The notes below the pieces were generated by a model. The model saw only the letters and a list, made by a program, of their open reading frames with translations. It was not told where the DNA came from and ran no database searches. A program made the translations under genes and the position numbers. 64,000 nucleotides of DNA from Solobacterium sp. UBA3691 (GTDB lineage: Bacteria; Bacillota_I; Bacilli_A; Erysipelotrichales; Erysipelotrichaceae): assembly GCA_002372175.1 (NCBI GenBank), contig DFIS01000082.1, positions 10,541-74,540 of the forward strand. Reading direction: 5' to 3'. Shown one piece after another: positions 1 through 7,944 of this stretch (its first letter is position 1; each line of letters begins with the position of its first letter).

Positions 1-537
1 AGTGTGCCGGCCGGCTATCAGGCAGAACCTGCGTCTGCGGAAAGCGGCGGTACGATCACCAATACTCATACACCCGAAACGACCGAGATCAAGGTAAAGA
101 AAGTCTGGAATGATGCGAATGACAAGGACAAGAAACGTCCAGCATCGATCACGATCAATCTTCTGGCTGACGGCAAGGAGATCCAGGAAAAAGTTGTCAC
201 GGAGAGCGACGGCTGGGAAGTAACGTTCACGGATCTGCCGGTCAGAAAAGACGGCACAAAGATCGTATATACGATCACGGAAGACCCGATAGAGGCATAT
301 ACACAGTCGATTTCCGGTTCTGCGGATGCCGGCTTCACGGTGACAAATACGCACAAGACAAAAACACCGCCGACGCCGACACCGACGCCTTCCGATCCGC
401 CCTCACCGCCGAAGAGGCCGCACGAGTTTGTGCCGAGAACAGGCGATGAGAGTCATGCGTGGCTGTGGACGGGACTGACAGCCGCAGTCATCGGTCTTGG
501 CGCTGTCATCTGGCTGAGGAAAAAGTATACTGCGTAA
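1..537 (+). CDS. Cna-B-type surface protein, C-terminal end, sortase-anchored (5' partial)
   Basis: The frame is open from base 1, so the gene begins upstream of the window; the GTG at 4 is not a credible start. One complete Cna-B-type repeat is visible, starting at TEIKVKKVWNDAND and ending in TVTNTH, and the tail of an earlier repeat precedes it. Such repeats form rigid stalks and often carry isopeptide bonds. A Thr/Pro-rich spacer follows, then a sortase signal: VPRTG, a hydrophobic helix and the basic tail RKKYTA. VPRTG departs from canonical LPXTG at the first residue. The protein is probably a wall-anchored adhesin or pilin-like stalk. A hairpin terminator lies 20 bases after the stop. 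Confidence 0.85.
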   Translation, partial: SVPAGYQAEPASAESGGTITNTHTPETTEIKVKKVWNDANDKDKKRPASITINLLADGKEIQEKVVTESDGWEVTFTDLPVRKDGTKIVYTITEDPIEAYTQSISGSADAGFTVTNTHKTKTPPTPTPTPSDPPSPPKRPHEFVPRTGDESHAWLWTGLTAAVIGLGAVIWLRKKYTA

Positions 538-555
538 TACGCATACAGGCATGAT

Positions 556-588
556 AAAAAGCGGAGATCATCAGCGGTCTCTGCTTTT
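556..588. terminator. Bidirectional hairpin terminator
   Basis: The arms AAAAGCGGAGA and TCTCTGCTTTT pair with one G-U and are separated by a short loop. A and T tracts on the two sides let it serve both the surface-protein gene and the former minus-strand LacI gene whose tail follows. Confidence 0.7.
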
Positions 589-595
589 CGTATTC

Positions 596-677
596 TTACT
601 TTTTGGCTTTGGCTGTGCTTTCGCGTACGATCAGATTCGTCAGGATACTGATCTTTGTGCATTCCTTGGCTCTGCTG
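596..677 (-). pseudogene. LacI-family regulator, C-terminal remnant
   Basis: Reading the minus strand into the stop complementary to 596-598 gives ISILTNLIVRESTAKAKK, a typical C-terminus of LacI/GalR repressors. Only about 25 residues survive. The coding signal is lost near 670-680, where the opposite strand takes up the tail of an FGGY kinase. No start or DNA-binding domain remains, so this is a deletion remnant. It is too short to say which sugar it sensed. Confidence 0.6.
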
Positions 678-875
678 GTGCCGGATGTGGAGGAACTCTC
701 CTGCATCGGTGCCGCATACATGGCAGGTATCGCCATGGGTGTCTATGACGAACATGTCTTTGATGTGATCTCCCGTGAGAGGTATACACCGAAGATGGAT
801 CCGGCAAAGAAAGACGCAAAACGTGAGCTCGGGCACAGGGCTGCAGCACTTTTGCGCACAAACAAGCCGGAATAA
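678..875 (+). pseudogene. FGGY carbohydrate kinase, C-terminal remnant
   Basis: From VPDVEELSCIGAAYMAGIAM onward the plus strand encodes about 65 residues matching the last ATP-binding segment of xylulokinase/glycerol-kinase-type FGGY enzymes, ending at TAA 873-875. The rest of the kinase (over 400 residues) is missing. A Met codon at 603 gives an open frame, but the part before 678 is antisense to the LacI remnant and has no kinase similarity. The tail differs in sequence from the intact kinase at 10850, so it is not a copy of it. Confidence 0.6.
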
Positions 876-890
876 AGGAATCTCTGACTG

Positions 891-922
891 AATATGCAGG
901 ATGAAGAATTCTGCATATTTAT
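891..922 (+). terminator. Hairpin terminator after the kinase remnant
   Basis: AATATGCAG and CTGCATATT form a perfect 9-bp stem with an 11-base loop, followed by a short T-rich run. It is probably the original terminator of the lost kinase gene. Confidence 0.5.
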
Positions 923-956
923 ATCACACAATAAGTGTTATAAAATATAAATGTAT

Positions 957-978
957 TTAATAAAGTGTTAGTTAAATA
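957..978. promoter_or_regulatory. Candidate ROK-regulator operator
   Basis: TTAATAAAGT (957-966) and GTTAAATA (971-978) lie just upstream of the regulator's promoter. The same two words, in the opposite order, recur at 2280-2303 before the ABC operon. This suggests auto-regulation plus control of the operon, but AT-rich words can recur by chance. Confidence 0.35.
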
Positions 979-1002
979 GTAGCAAACCAAGCCGAATTTG
1001 TG

Positions 1003-1008
1003 TATAAT
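1003..1008 (+). promoter_or_regulatory. -10 element (TATAAT) of the ROK gene
   Basis: A perfect TATAAT lies 20 bases before the start codon. No good -35 hexamer is visible. The leader would be short and carries AGAGG at 1017-1021 as ribosome binding site. Confidence 0.5.
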
Positions 1009-1028
1009 ACTAAAAAAGAGGTCTTCTT

Positions 1029-2150
1029 ATGGCTAAGATCAATACAGCTGAAGTCAGAAAAATCAATAAAAAGAGTATCCTGCGCTATCTGATCAAAAAT
1101 ACAGAAGCCACAAAGCCCCAGATCGCCGTCGATCTCAAGCTCAGTGTGCCGACAGTCGGTGCGATCGTCGATGAACTTGTGGAAGAGGGTCTGCTCGAAA
1201 ATGTGGGCATGCAGGCATCCAGCGGCGGACGCAAAGCTGCGATCTACCGGGTGATCAGAGACTCCGTACATGCCTGCGGTATCGAGATATCCCAGAGTCA
1301 TGTGATCTTTGTGATCGTCAATACCTGCGGTGAGATCGTTGCCTCCGAGAGGATCAGTAAGCCGTTTGCGGACGGGAAGGAATATATCGACAGTATTGAG
1401 GAGTACCGTGAGGATTTTGTGCAGAGAAGCGGTGTTGATCCGCAGACGATCACCGGTATCGGCATCTCTGTACAGGGACTGATCAATGCCGATCAGACGT
1501 GTTTCAGCAGTCATATGCTGGATAACCAGAGAAAGATCAGGATCTATCCGCTGACCGACAGATATCCGTATATCTATCTGAATGACGGTACGGCATCCTG
1601 TATGTCGGAATGCTATGCCAACCAGGAAGAGCGTGACTTTGTCTACCTGATGCTGAGCAGGACCGTAGGCGGTGCGATCGTGCAGAACGGTGTGATCTGG
1701 CAGGGCACAGATTCGTTTGCGGGTGAGTTTGGACATATGCGCATTCATCCCGGTGATGATAAGGTCTGTTACTGCGGCGGTAAAGGTCATGCCTGGTGCT
1801 ATCTGTCTTCCGATCGTCTGGAAGAGGTATGTGATGGTCCGTACTGGGAGTTCTTCGATAAGCTTAAAGAGGGAGATACAGCCTGCAGGGAATTCTTCAG
1901 CACATTCCTGGATGACCTGGCTTTACTGGTCTACAATATCCGGATGATGAATAACAGTGATATTGTGCTGGGCGGATATCTTGGAAGACATCTGGGACCG
2001 TATCTTCCGGAACTGGAACAGAGAATACAGAAACAGGATCACCTGTATACGGAGAGTACGACCAGGATCCTGACCGGACAGTATGATCTGGAAGCTGCCG
2101 GAGTCGGAGCCGCAAGGTATTTCATCGAGCAGTATATCCAGTCACTGTAA
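1029..2150 (+). CDS. ROK-family transcriptional regulator
   Basis: A 373-residue protein of normal length for XylR/NagC-type ROK repressors. Residues about 15-75 form a winged helix-turn-helix (KSILRYLIKN ... KPQIAVDLKLSVPTVGAIVD), followed by a two-lobed sugar-kinase fold with FAGEFGHM. The ROK cysteine cluster is present as C247-Y-C249-G, but the usual next cysteine is His254, with Cys257 just beyond, so the zinc site may be altered. The gene lies immediately upstream of, and co-directional with, the ABC/sugar operon and very probably controls it in response to the transported sugar or its phosphate. The effector cannot be read from sequence. Confidence 0.9.
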   Translation: MAKINTAEVRKINKKSILRYLIKNTEATKPQIAVDLKLSVPTVGAIVDELVEEGLLENVGMQASSGGRKAAIYRVIRDSVHACGIEISQSHVIFVIVNTCGEIVASERISKPFADGKEYIDSIEEYREDFVQRSGVDPQTITGIGISVQGLINADQTCFSSHMLDNQRKIRIYPLTDRYPYIYLNDGTASCMSECYANQEERDFVYLMLSRTVGGAIVQNGVIWQGTDSFAGEFGHMRIHPGDDKVCYCGGKGHAWCYLSSDRLEEVCDGPYWEFFDKLKEGDTACREFFSTFLDDLALLVYNIRMMNNSDIVLGGYLGRHLGPYLPELEQRIQKQDHLYTESTTRILTGQYDLEAAGVGAARYFIEQYIQSL

Positions 2151-2178
2151 ACAGATCACAACTAATTTCGTAAAACAG

Positions 2179-2209
2179 CCTGTCCCGGAAAGGGCAGGTT
2201 TTTCGTTTT
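2179..2209 (+). terminator. Terminator of the ROK gene
   Basis: CCTGTCC and GGGCAGG pair around a short loop and are followed by TTTTTCGTTTT. It separates the regulator from the operon. Confidence 0.8.
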
Positions 2210-2243
2210 GTTAACTTGATAAAAAATTAATTAATTAAACATA

Positions 2244-2303
2244 TTGACAAAGTAGTTTTCCAGAGTTACTTTTAAAGCAGTTAAATAAATAGGTTAATAA
2301 AGT
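2244..2303 (+). promoter_or_regulatory. Promoter and candidate operator of the sugar operon
   Basis: A perfect -35 TTGACA (2244-2249) is followed after 17 bases by a weak -10, TACTTT (2267-2272). GTTAAATA (2280-2287) and TTAATAAAGT (2294-2303), the words also found upstream of the ROK gene, sit at the expected transcription start, a position suited to repression. Confidence 0.45.
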
Positions 2304-2367
2304 ATCCCTGCAGTAACAGGAAAGATTAACCACAATTATTTAATCAATAATGAAAAGGAGAAAGAAA

Positions 2368-3405
2368 ATGAAAAAGGCATTACGTACTCTCGCTGCTGCA
2401 GTTCTGACACTGACACTTGCGGCATGCAGCTCCGGTTCTTCTTCAGGCGGAACTTCAGGCGGTACATCCGGCGGAACTACCGGTGGTGACACTCCGGCCA
2501 CACAGGAAACAAAGAAACCGATCAAGATTGGTGTTGCTGTATCCAGCTGGACAACAAATGCGATCTTCGTTGATGCGTCCAGAATGATCCAGGAAGCTGC
2601 TGACAAGAACGGCTGGGATTACAACGGTATTACCCTGACAGCTGACTCTGCTGTTAATATCCTGGAAAACTTCATCAACTCTGATTGCGATATCATTCTG
2701 TTCCAGGTCAACCAGGCACCGGATGCCTTCGCTTCCAAACTGGATGAGATGCTTGATGCCGGTATCTGTGTTATCGAGTATGACTCTGAGATCTATGCAG
2801 ACAAGGATACATTCGTACTGACACTGGATAACTATGATGCAGGTTACTACCTTGGTGAGATCGTTGCCAAGTGGTGTGATGAGAACATTGATGGTGAAGC
2901 AGTAATCGGTGTCGGTAACCGTGAGTCCAATGAAACATTCAAGTACCGTGCTATGGGTATCGTTGACGGTATCAATGAGAATATCAAGAACGGCGGCGTT
3001 AAGCTCCAGGTTGAAACACAGCCCGGTAATGCTGAAGGCGGTATGAAGGCTGCTGAAGACCTGCTCTCCGGTCTGCCTGATATGAATGTCTGCGTCATGT
3101 GGAACGGTGGTTCTGACACAGGTGCTTATGAAGCTCTGAAGGGTGCGAACTGGGACGGTGCTCTGTTCGGATTCGATGCTTCCCAGGAAGAGATCAAGGC
3201 CATGATGAACAAGGATATCCTGAAGGGTTCTGTCAGCACAAACTGCGGTCCTGAGCTCCTTGGTGTAATCGAGCGTGCAGTTGCCTATGTAGAAAACGGT
3301 AATGAGTACACAGATGAGCAGAAGGCTGATCCGACACTGATCAAGCATTATTTCGAGCCGGTAATGGTCTGGCAGGAAGATGCTGAAGACTGGCTGCTTG
3401 ACTAA
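2368..3405 (+). CDS. Sugar ABC transporter substrate-binding lipoprotein
   Basis: The 345-residue extracellular sugar-binding subunit of an RbsB-like importer (periplasmic binding protein fold type 1). The ATG at 2368 is chosen over the in-frame ATG at 2350 because AAGGAG at 2354-2359 is a well-spaced ribosome site for it. A signal peptide ends in the lipobox LAAC, followed by a flexible Ser/Gly/Thr linker, then the ligand-binding domain beginning KPIKIGVAVSSW, with GYYLGEIVAKW and VCVMWNGGSDTGAYEAL. The ATPase and permease genes follow. A hairpin after this gene probably raises its expression over theirs. Ligand unknown; the downstream dehydrogenases and kinase suggest a pentose, hexose or polyol. 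Confidence 0.9.
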   Translation: MKKALRTLAAAVLTLTLAACSSGSSSGGTSGGTSGGTTGGDTPATQETKKPIKIGVAVSSWTTNAIFVDASRMIQEAADKNGWDYNGITLTADSAVNILENFINSDCDIILFQVNQAPDAFASKLDEMLDAGICVIEYDSEIYADKDTFVLTLDNYDAGYYLGEIVAKWCDENIDGEAVIGVGNRESNETFKYRAMGIVDGINENIKNGGVKLQVETQPGNAEGGMKAAEDLLSGLPDMNVCVMWNGGSDTGAYEALKGANWDGALFGFDASQEEIKAMMNKDILKGSVSTNCGPELLGVIERAVAYVENGNEYTDEQKADPTLIKHYFEPVMVWQEDAEDWLLD

Positions 3406-3453
3406 GTGTAAACAGACATTAGCATCAGCATAATTCAGAATTATGTTCTGTAT

Positions 3454-3487
3454 AAGCCCGGGATACGAAACATATTCCGGGCTTTAT
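3454..3487 (+). terminator. Intercistronic hairpin (partial terminator or 3' stabiliser)
   Basis: AAGCCCGGGAT and ATTCCGGGCTT form a strong stem followed by only a weak T run. Its place between the binding-protein and ATPase genes fits partial termination that makes the binding protein more abundant than the membrane parts. Confidence 0.65.
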
Positions 3488-3517
3488 CTAAAATAGCAGG
3501 ATTAAAGGAGTGATAAA

Positions 3518-5005
3518 GTGAGTTCAGTAATACTGTCATTGAAAAACATATCCAAGCAGTATCCGGGTGTACTGGCCCTGAACAATGTTTCTCTGGATAT
3601 CAACGAGGGAGAAACACTGGCTCTGGTCGGTGAAAACGGGGCGGGTAAATCAACACTGATCAAGACACTTTCCGGCTCGATCCTGCCTTCGGAGGGGACG
3701 ATCATCTTTGAGGGCAAAGAGTATGATCATATGACACCGAAGCAGTCCGCAGATCTTGGTATATCCGTTGTTTATCAGGAGTTTAACCTGATGAATACAC
3801 TGAGTGTAGCAGAGAATGTATATGTCGGAAGACTGCCGATGAAAAACGGGTTGTATGACAAAAAGAAGTGTATTGAAGACGCAAAGAAGATATTTGAAGA
3901 ACTGGAGATCGATATCGATGTTACAAAACCGGTAGAAGAGCTGTCGGTGGCGTATATGCAGCTGGTAGAGATCGCCAAGAATCTGGCTAAGCAGACAAAG
4001 GTGCTGATCATGGATGAACCTACGGCACCGCTGACTGAACATGAATGTGAGATCCTGTTCAGGATCATGAGAAACCTGAAGGAAAGAGGGATGACGATCA
4101 TTTTCATCTCCCACCGGATGAACGAAATATTTGATCTGTGTGACCGTGTAGCGATCATGCGTGACGGTCAGCTGATCTCTACATACGGTATCAATGAAGT
4201 AGACAGGGCGAAGATCATTTCGGACATGGTTGGACGCGATATGTCGGAAGCTTTCCCTACATGCGATAAGACGATCGGTGAAGTCGTCCTGGAAGTAAAG
4301 AATCTTTCGGGTAACGGCGTGCGTAATATCAGCTTTGCACTGCACCGCGGAGAGATCCTCGGTCTTGCAGGACTGGTCGGAGCCGGACGTACAGAGATCA
4401 TGCGTATCCTGTACGGGGCAGATCTTGGCGGATCCGGTGAAGTCTATCTCCATGGTGAGAAGGTCTTCTTCAGAAGTCCGAAGGAAGCTGTGCAGAAGGG
4501 TGTTGTATTACTGCCGGAAGACAGAAAAAGAGAGGGTGTGCTGTTATCGCTGCCGATCAGACAGAATATTGCACTTCCTAACCTGAAGTCTATTTCAAAA
4601 GGATTTCTGATGAACTTCAAAAAGGAAAAAGAGATCGTAGAAAAGCAGAAAGAAGATCTGAAGATCGCCTGTTACTCGGTCGATCAGCTGGCAGGAACGC
4701 TTTCCGGCGGCAACCAGCAGAAGATCGTACTGGCAAAGTGGCTTGCGTCTTCGGCTGATATCCTGATCTTTGATGAACCTACCCGCGGTATTGATGTAGG
4801 TGCCAAACAGGAGATCTATAACCTGATGAATAACCTGTGCATGCAGGGAATGTCGATCATCATGATCTCTTCCGAAATGGATGAAATGATCGGTATGTCA
4901 GACCGTATCGTAGTGCTGTATGAAGGCCGTCAGACCGGTGTATTGGAAAAAGAACAGTTCTCACAGGAAGCAATCATGACGCTGGCTTCCGGAGAAACCC
5001 TGTAA
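3518..5005 (+). CDS. Sugar ABC transporter ATPase (RbsA/MglA type)
   Basis: A 495-residue tandem ATPase that powers sugar uptake at the inner face of the membrane. It starts with GTG behind AAAGGAG. The N-half has Walker A GENGAGKST at 38-46 and Walker B VLIMDEPT; its signature is degenerate (LSVAYMQ). The C-half has the GLVGAGRTE loop in place of a full Walker A, a standard LSGGNQQK signature and ILIFDEPTRGID. This asymmetry is normal for the CUT2 subfamily, which moves monosaccharides and polyols. The permease follows after 12 bases. Confidence 0.93.
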   Translation: MSSVILSLKNISKQYPGVLALNNVSLDINEGETLALVGENGAGKSTLIKTLSGSILPSEGTIIFEGKEYDHMTPKQSADLGISVVYQEFNLMNTLSVAENVYVGRLPMKNGLYDKKKCIEDAKKIFEELEIDIDVTKPVEELSVAYMQLVEIAKNLAKQTKVLIMDEPTAPLTEHECEILFRIMRNLKERGMTIIFISHRMNEIFDLCDRVAIMRDGQLISTYGINEVDRAKIISDMVGRDMSEAFPTCDKTIGEVVLEVKNLSGNGVRNISFALHRGEILGLAGLVGAGRTEIMRILYGADLGGSGEVYLHGEKVFFRSPKEAVQKGVVLLPEDRKREGVLLSLPIRQNIALPNLKSISKGFLMNFKKEKEIVEKQKEDLKIACYSVDQLAGTLSGGNQQKIVLAKWLASSADILIFDEPTRGIDVGAKQEIYNLMNNLCMQGMSIIMISSEMDEMIGMSDRIVVLYEGRQTGVLEKEQFSQEAIMTLASGETL

Positions 5006-5017
5006 GGAGATAAACGT

Positions 5018-6010
5018 ATGGAAAAACTGAAAAGAGTATTGTCTGCTAATGCGACATGGGTCGTTCTCATCTGCCTGATGGTCTTCTTTACGATCCTCAG
5101 TCCGAATTTCATGACTGTCAAAAACATGATCACTGTCCTGAGGCAGGTGTCTGTCAACGGTATCTGTGCTGTCGGTCTTGCGATCATTTTGATCGGCGGC
5201 GGTATTGACCTTTCCACCGGTTCGCAGACAGCGGTTGCCGGTATGCTGTGTGCTACGCTGATGGTCAACCACGGCTGGCCGGTCATCCCCTCGTTCATTA
5301 TTGCAATCGTTGTTACGGCTTTGACGGTAGGTACACTGAACGGTATGGCTGTTGCCTACACAGGCATGCCTCCGCTGATTGCGACCCTGGGTACACAGAA
5401 CGTAGCCCGCGGTATTGCCTACCTGATCACTGACGGATATATCATTTACAACATTCCGGAGCTGGCCAAGGTCATCGGTCAGGGAAGTATCGCAAAGACA
5501 GTTCCGTACTGTGTTCTCCTGTTTATCTTCATTCTGTTTGTCGGTGATTTCATCCTGAATAAGACAAGCTACGGAAGAATGCTGTTTGCGGTAGGTTCCA
5601 ACAAGGAGGCTGCCCGTCTGTCCGGTATTCCCGTCAAGAAGATCCAGATCTCTTCGTTTATTGTCGGTTCCCTGTTTATCTCACTCGGCGGTGTCGTACT
5701 GATGAGCCGTCTGAACAGCGGTATTCCCAACGTTGGTACAGATATCTATATCGAGATCCTCTCGGCATGTATTATCGGCGGTATCTCCTCCAACGGAGGA
5801 CGCGGCAATGTCTTCAAGATGCTGGGCGGTGTTCTGATCATGGGTGTCATCTCCAATGGTATGAACGTTGCCGGTATCTCCGAGTATTATCAGTATATCG
5901 TCAAGGGAAGCATCCTGCTTGTCTCCGTAGGTCTCGACTCTTACCGTACAGTTATTCAGACAAGCCGTAGAAGTCATGTGATCCGCAGTGCAGCCAAAGA
6001 AAGTGTGTAA
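5018..6010 (+). CDS. Sugar ABC transporter permease (RbsC type)
   Basis: A 330-residue hydrophobic protein with about 8-10 membrane segments, of the CUT2 permease family. It carries GGGIDLSTGSQ near residue 65 and GGISSNGGRGN near 255, corresponding to the conserved coupling region that docks on the ATPase. Only one permease gene is present, so it presumably works as a homodimer. Start ATG lies behind AAGGAG. The esterase gene follows after 12 bases. Confidence 0.92.
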   Translation: MEKLKRVLSANATWVVLICLMVFFTILSPNFMTVKNMITVLRQVSVNGICAVGLAIILIGGGIDLSTGSQTAVAGMLCATLMVNHGWPVIPSFIIAIVVTALTVGTLNGMAVAYTGMPPLIATLGTQNVARGIAYLITDGYIIYNIPELAKVIGQGSIAKTVPYCVLLFIFILFVGDFILNKTSYGRMLFAVGSNKEAARLSGIPVKKIQISSFIVGSLFISLGGVVLMSRLNSGIPNVGTDIYIEILSACIIGGISSNGGRGNVFKMLGGVLIMGVISNGMNVAGISEYYQYIVKGSILLVSVGLDSYRTVIQTSRRSHVIRSAAKESV

Positions 6011-6022
6011 CGAGGAGGAAAT

Positions 6023-6838
6023 ATGGGTCTGTTTCAGTGTAAAATATTTTCACAGGAGCTTTACCGCAGTGTTAATGTCAATGTGATCATTCCGCTGCCT
6101 GATTCCAATAATGATTTCTTCGGGGCAGATATCCACTATCCTGCACCGGGAGAGAAATACAGAGTACTCTATCTTCTGCACGGGTTCTCGGCAGATGAAT
6201 CAGACTGGCAGAGATTCTCACGTATTGAGTCGTATGCACAGCTGAAGAATATCGCTGTTGTCATGCCTGACGGATATAACAGTTTCTATGAGAACAGTCC
6301 GTTCGGGGCAGCGTACTGCAGATATGTTGCAGAAGAACTGCCGAAGGCAATGGAAGCGATCTTCCCGATCTCTTCAAAGAGAGAGTACAGGTTCATTGCC
6401 GGTCTTTCCATGGGCGGAGGCGGTGCGTATAAGCTGGCACTGCGCTATCCTGACAGATATGCGGCAGCCGCAAGTCTTTCCGGCGGTCTGGAGTCCAGAC
6501 TGAGCAGCTCACCGTCCGGTGTCAGCTCAAGATCGAACCAGTGGCGTGCATTTGCCTATGGTATGGACAGGGAGTACTTCGATCCTGAGTACAGTGATCT
6601 GAAGGTACTGCTGAAGAAACGGCTGGATGAGGGCACAGAGATACCGAAGCTCTACCAGTGCTGCGGTACCGAGGACTTTACCTATCCGCAGAATATCTCA
6701 TTCAGAGACTTTGCGCTGAATGAAGGCGTGGATCTGACCTGGGAAGAAGGACCCGGTGCACATAACTTTGATTTCTGGGATCCGTATATCCGCAGAATAC
6801 TTGACTGGCTTCCGATCGACGGCAAGCTTGTAGACTAA
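6023..6838 (+). CDS. Alpha/beta-hydrolase esterase (FrmB/putative esterase family)
   Basis: A 271-residue cytoplasmic esterase without signal peptide. YLLHGFSADESDW (about 50-62) gives the oxyanion region, GLSMGG (127-132) holds the nucleophile Ser129, and GPGAHNFDFW places the catalytic His at 247. The family includes tributyrin esterases, S-formylglutathione hydrolases and feruloyl/acetyl esterases. Placed between a sugar importer and sugar dehydrogenases, it probably removes an acyl or aromatic ester from the imported substrate, but a detoxifying role is also possible. Ribosome site GAGGAGG lies just upstream. Confidence 0.8.
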   Translation: MGLFQCKIFSQELYRSVNVNVIIPLPDSNNDFFGADIHYPAPGEKYRVLYLLHGFSADESDWQRFSRIESYAQLKNIAVVMPDGYNSFYENSPFGAAYCRYVAEELPKAMEAIFPISSKREYRFIAGLSMGGGGAYKLALRYPDRYAAAASLSGGLESRLSSSPSGVSSRSNQWRAFAYGMDREYFDPEYSDLKVLLKKRLDEGTEIPKLYQCCGTEDFTYPQNISFRDFALNEGVDLTWEEGPGAHNFDFWDPYIRRILDWLPIDGKLVD

Positions 6839-6858
6839 TAATGAGGAGACAGTATAAT

Positions 6859-7932
6859 ATGGCAACAATGAAACAGCAGGTAATGTTAAAGCCGGCACAG
6901 GGCACAGAAGTACCGGCAGAGATCATCTTCCGGGATATTGAGATTCCTGAACCCGGTGAAGGCGAAGTACTGATCAAAATGAAGCGGATCGGTGTCTGCG
7001 GCAGTGATATCCACGTGTATTACGGCGAGCATTCCGGCACCGGTTATCCGGTGACACAGGGTCATGAAGTATCCGGACAGATCTGTAAGCTGGGTCCCGG
7101 ATGTGAAGAATTCCATGTCGGGCAGAAGGTCACGGTGGAACCGCAGGTCGTCTGCGGCGAATGCTATCCGTGCAGACACGGGAAGTACAATCTCTGTGAA
7201 CACCTGAAGGTCATGGGCTTCCAGACCACAGGTATGGCCAGTGAATACTTCTGCGTCAGTAAGGCAAAGGTAACACCGCTGCCTGATACGATGACATATG
7301 CGGACGGAGCGATGATCGAACCTCTGGCTGTTACTGTACATGCGGCGAGGAAGTTCCCGGAACTGGAAGGCAGTAAGGTAGCGGTCCTTGGCTGCGGTCC
7401 GATTGGTATCCTGCTGGCACAGTCGGTCAAGGCACTCGGCGCATCCGAAGTGCTGATCACGGATGTTTCCGATTACCGTCTGTCCCTGGCGAAGCAGTGC
7501 GGTGCCGACTACACGGTCAATACGAGGAATAAAGATTTTGGTGAAGCTATGGTCGAATGCTTCGGACCGGACAAGGCCGACGTCATCTACGACTGTGCAG
7601 GCAATAATATAACGATGGGTCAGGCGATCGAGTATGCGCGCAAGGGCAGTAAGATCATCCTCGTGGCAGTATTTGCTGGACTGGCTACCGTCGATCTCTT
7701 TACGCTGAACGATCATGAGCTGGATCTTGATACAACGATGATGTACAGGCATGAAGACTATGTGGAGGCGATCCGTCTTGTCAATGAGGGAAAGATCCAC
7801 TTGAAGCCGCTGCAGACGAAGCACTTTGCGTTTACCGATTATCTGCAGGCATACAAGTATATTGAAGCGAACCGTGAGACAACGATGAAAGTACTCATCG
7901 ATGTGGATACGGAGGAGACAGACGGCGAATAA
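6859..7932 (+). CDS. Zinc-dependent alcohol/polyol dehydrogenase (MDR family)
   Basis: A 357-residue medium-chain dehydrogenase of the sorbitol/xylitol/threonine dehydrogenase group. ATG 6859 is preferred to ATG 6841 because AGGAGA at 6843-6848 precedes it. Catalytic zinc ligands are Cys47 and His69-Glu70; a structural zinc lobe is complete (Cys99, 102, 105, 113). The Rossmann motif GCGPIG is followed by ITDVSDYR, whose Asp suggests NAD rather than NADP. Expected reaction: reversible oxidation of a secondary sugar-alcohol hydroxyl to a ketose. It sits in the middle of the import operon. Confidence 0.87.
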   Translation: MATMKQQVMLKPAQGTEVPAEIIFRDIEIPEPGEGEVLIKMKRIGVCGSDIHVYYGEHSGTGYPVTQGHEVSGQICKLGPGCEEFHVGQKVTVEPQVVCGECYPCRHGKYNLCEHLKVMGFQTTGMASEYFCVSKAKVTPLPDTMTYADGAMIEPLAVTVHAARKFPELEGSKVAVLGCGPIGILLAQSVKALGASEVLITDVSDYRLSLAKQCGADYTVNTRNKDFGEAMVECFGPDKADVIYDCAGNNITMGQAIEYARKGSKIILVAVFAGLATVDLFTLNDHELDLDTTMMYRHEDYVEAIRLVNEGKIHLKPLQTKHFAFTDYLQAYKYIEANRETTMKVLIDVDTEETDGE

Positions 7933-7944
7933 CGGAGGCCAAAG

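Noticed and set aside
603..677. N-terminal part of the 90-residue open frame ending at 875
   Set aside because: Those bases are the antisense of the LacI tail; only the part from 678 has kinase similarity.
972..1790. 272-residue minus-strand open frame opposite the ROK gene
   Set aside because: Composition follows the sense gene, no family motif or ribosome site, while the plus strand is a complete ROK protein.
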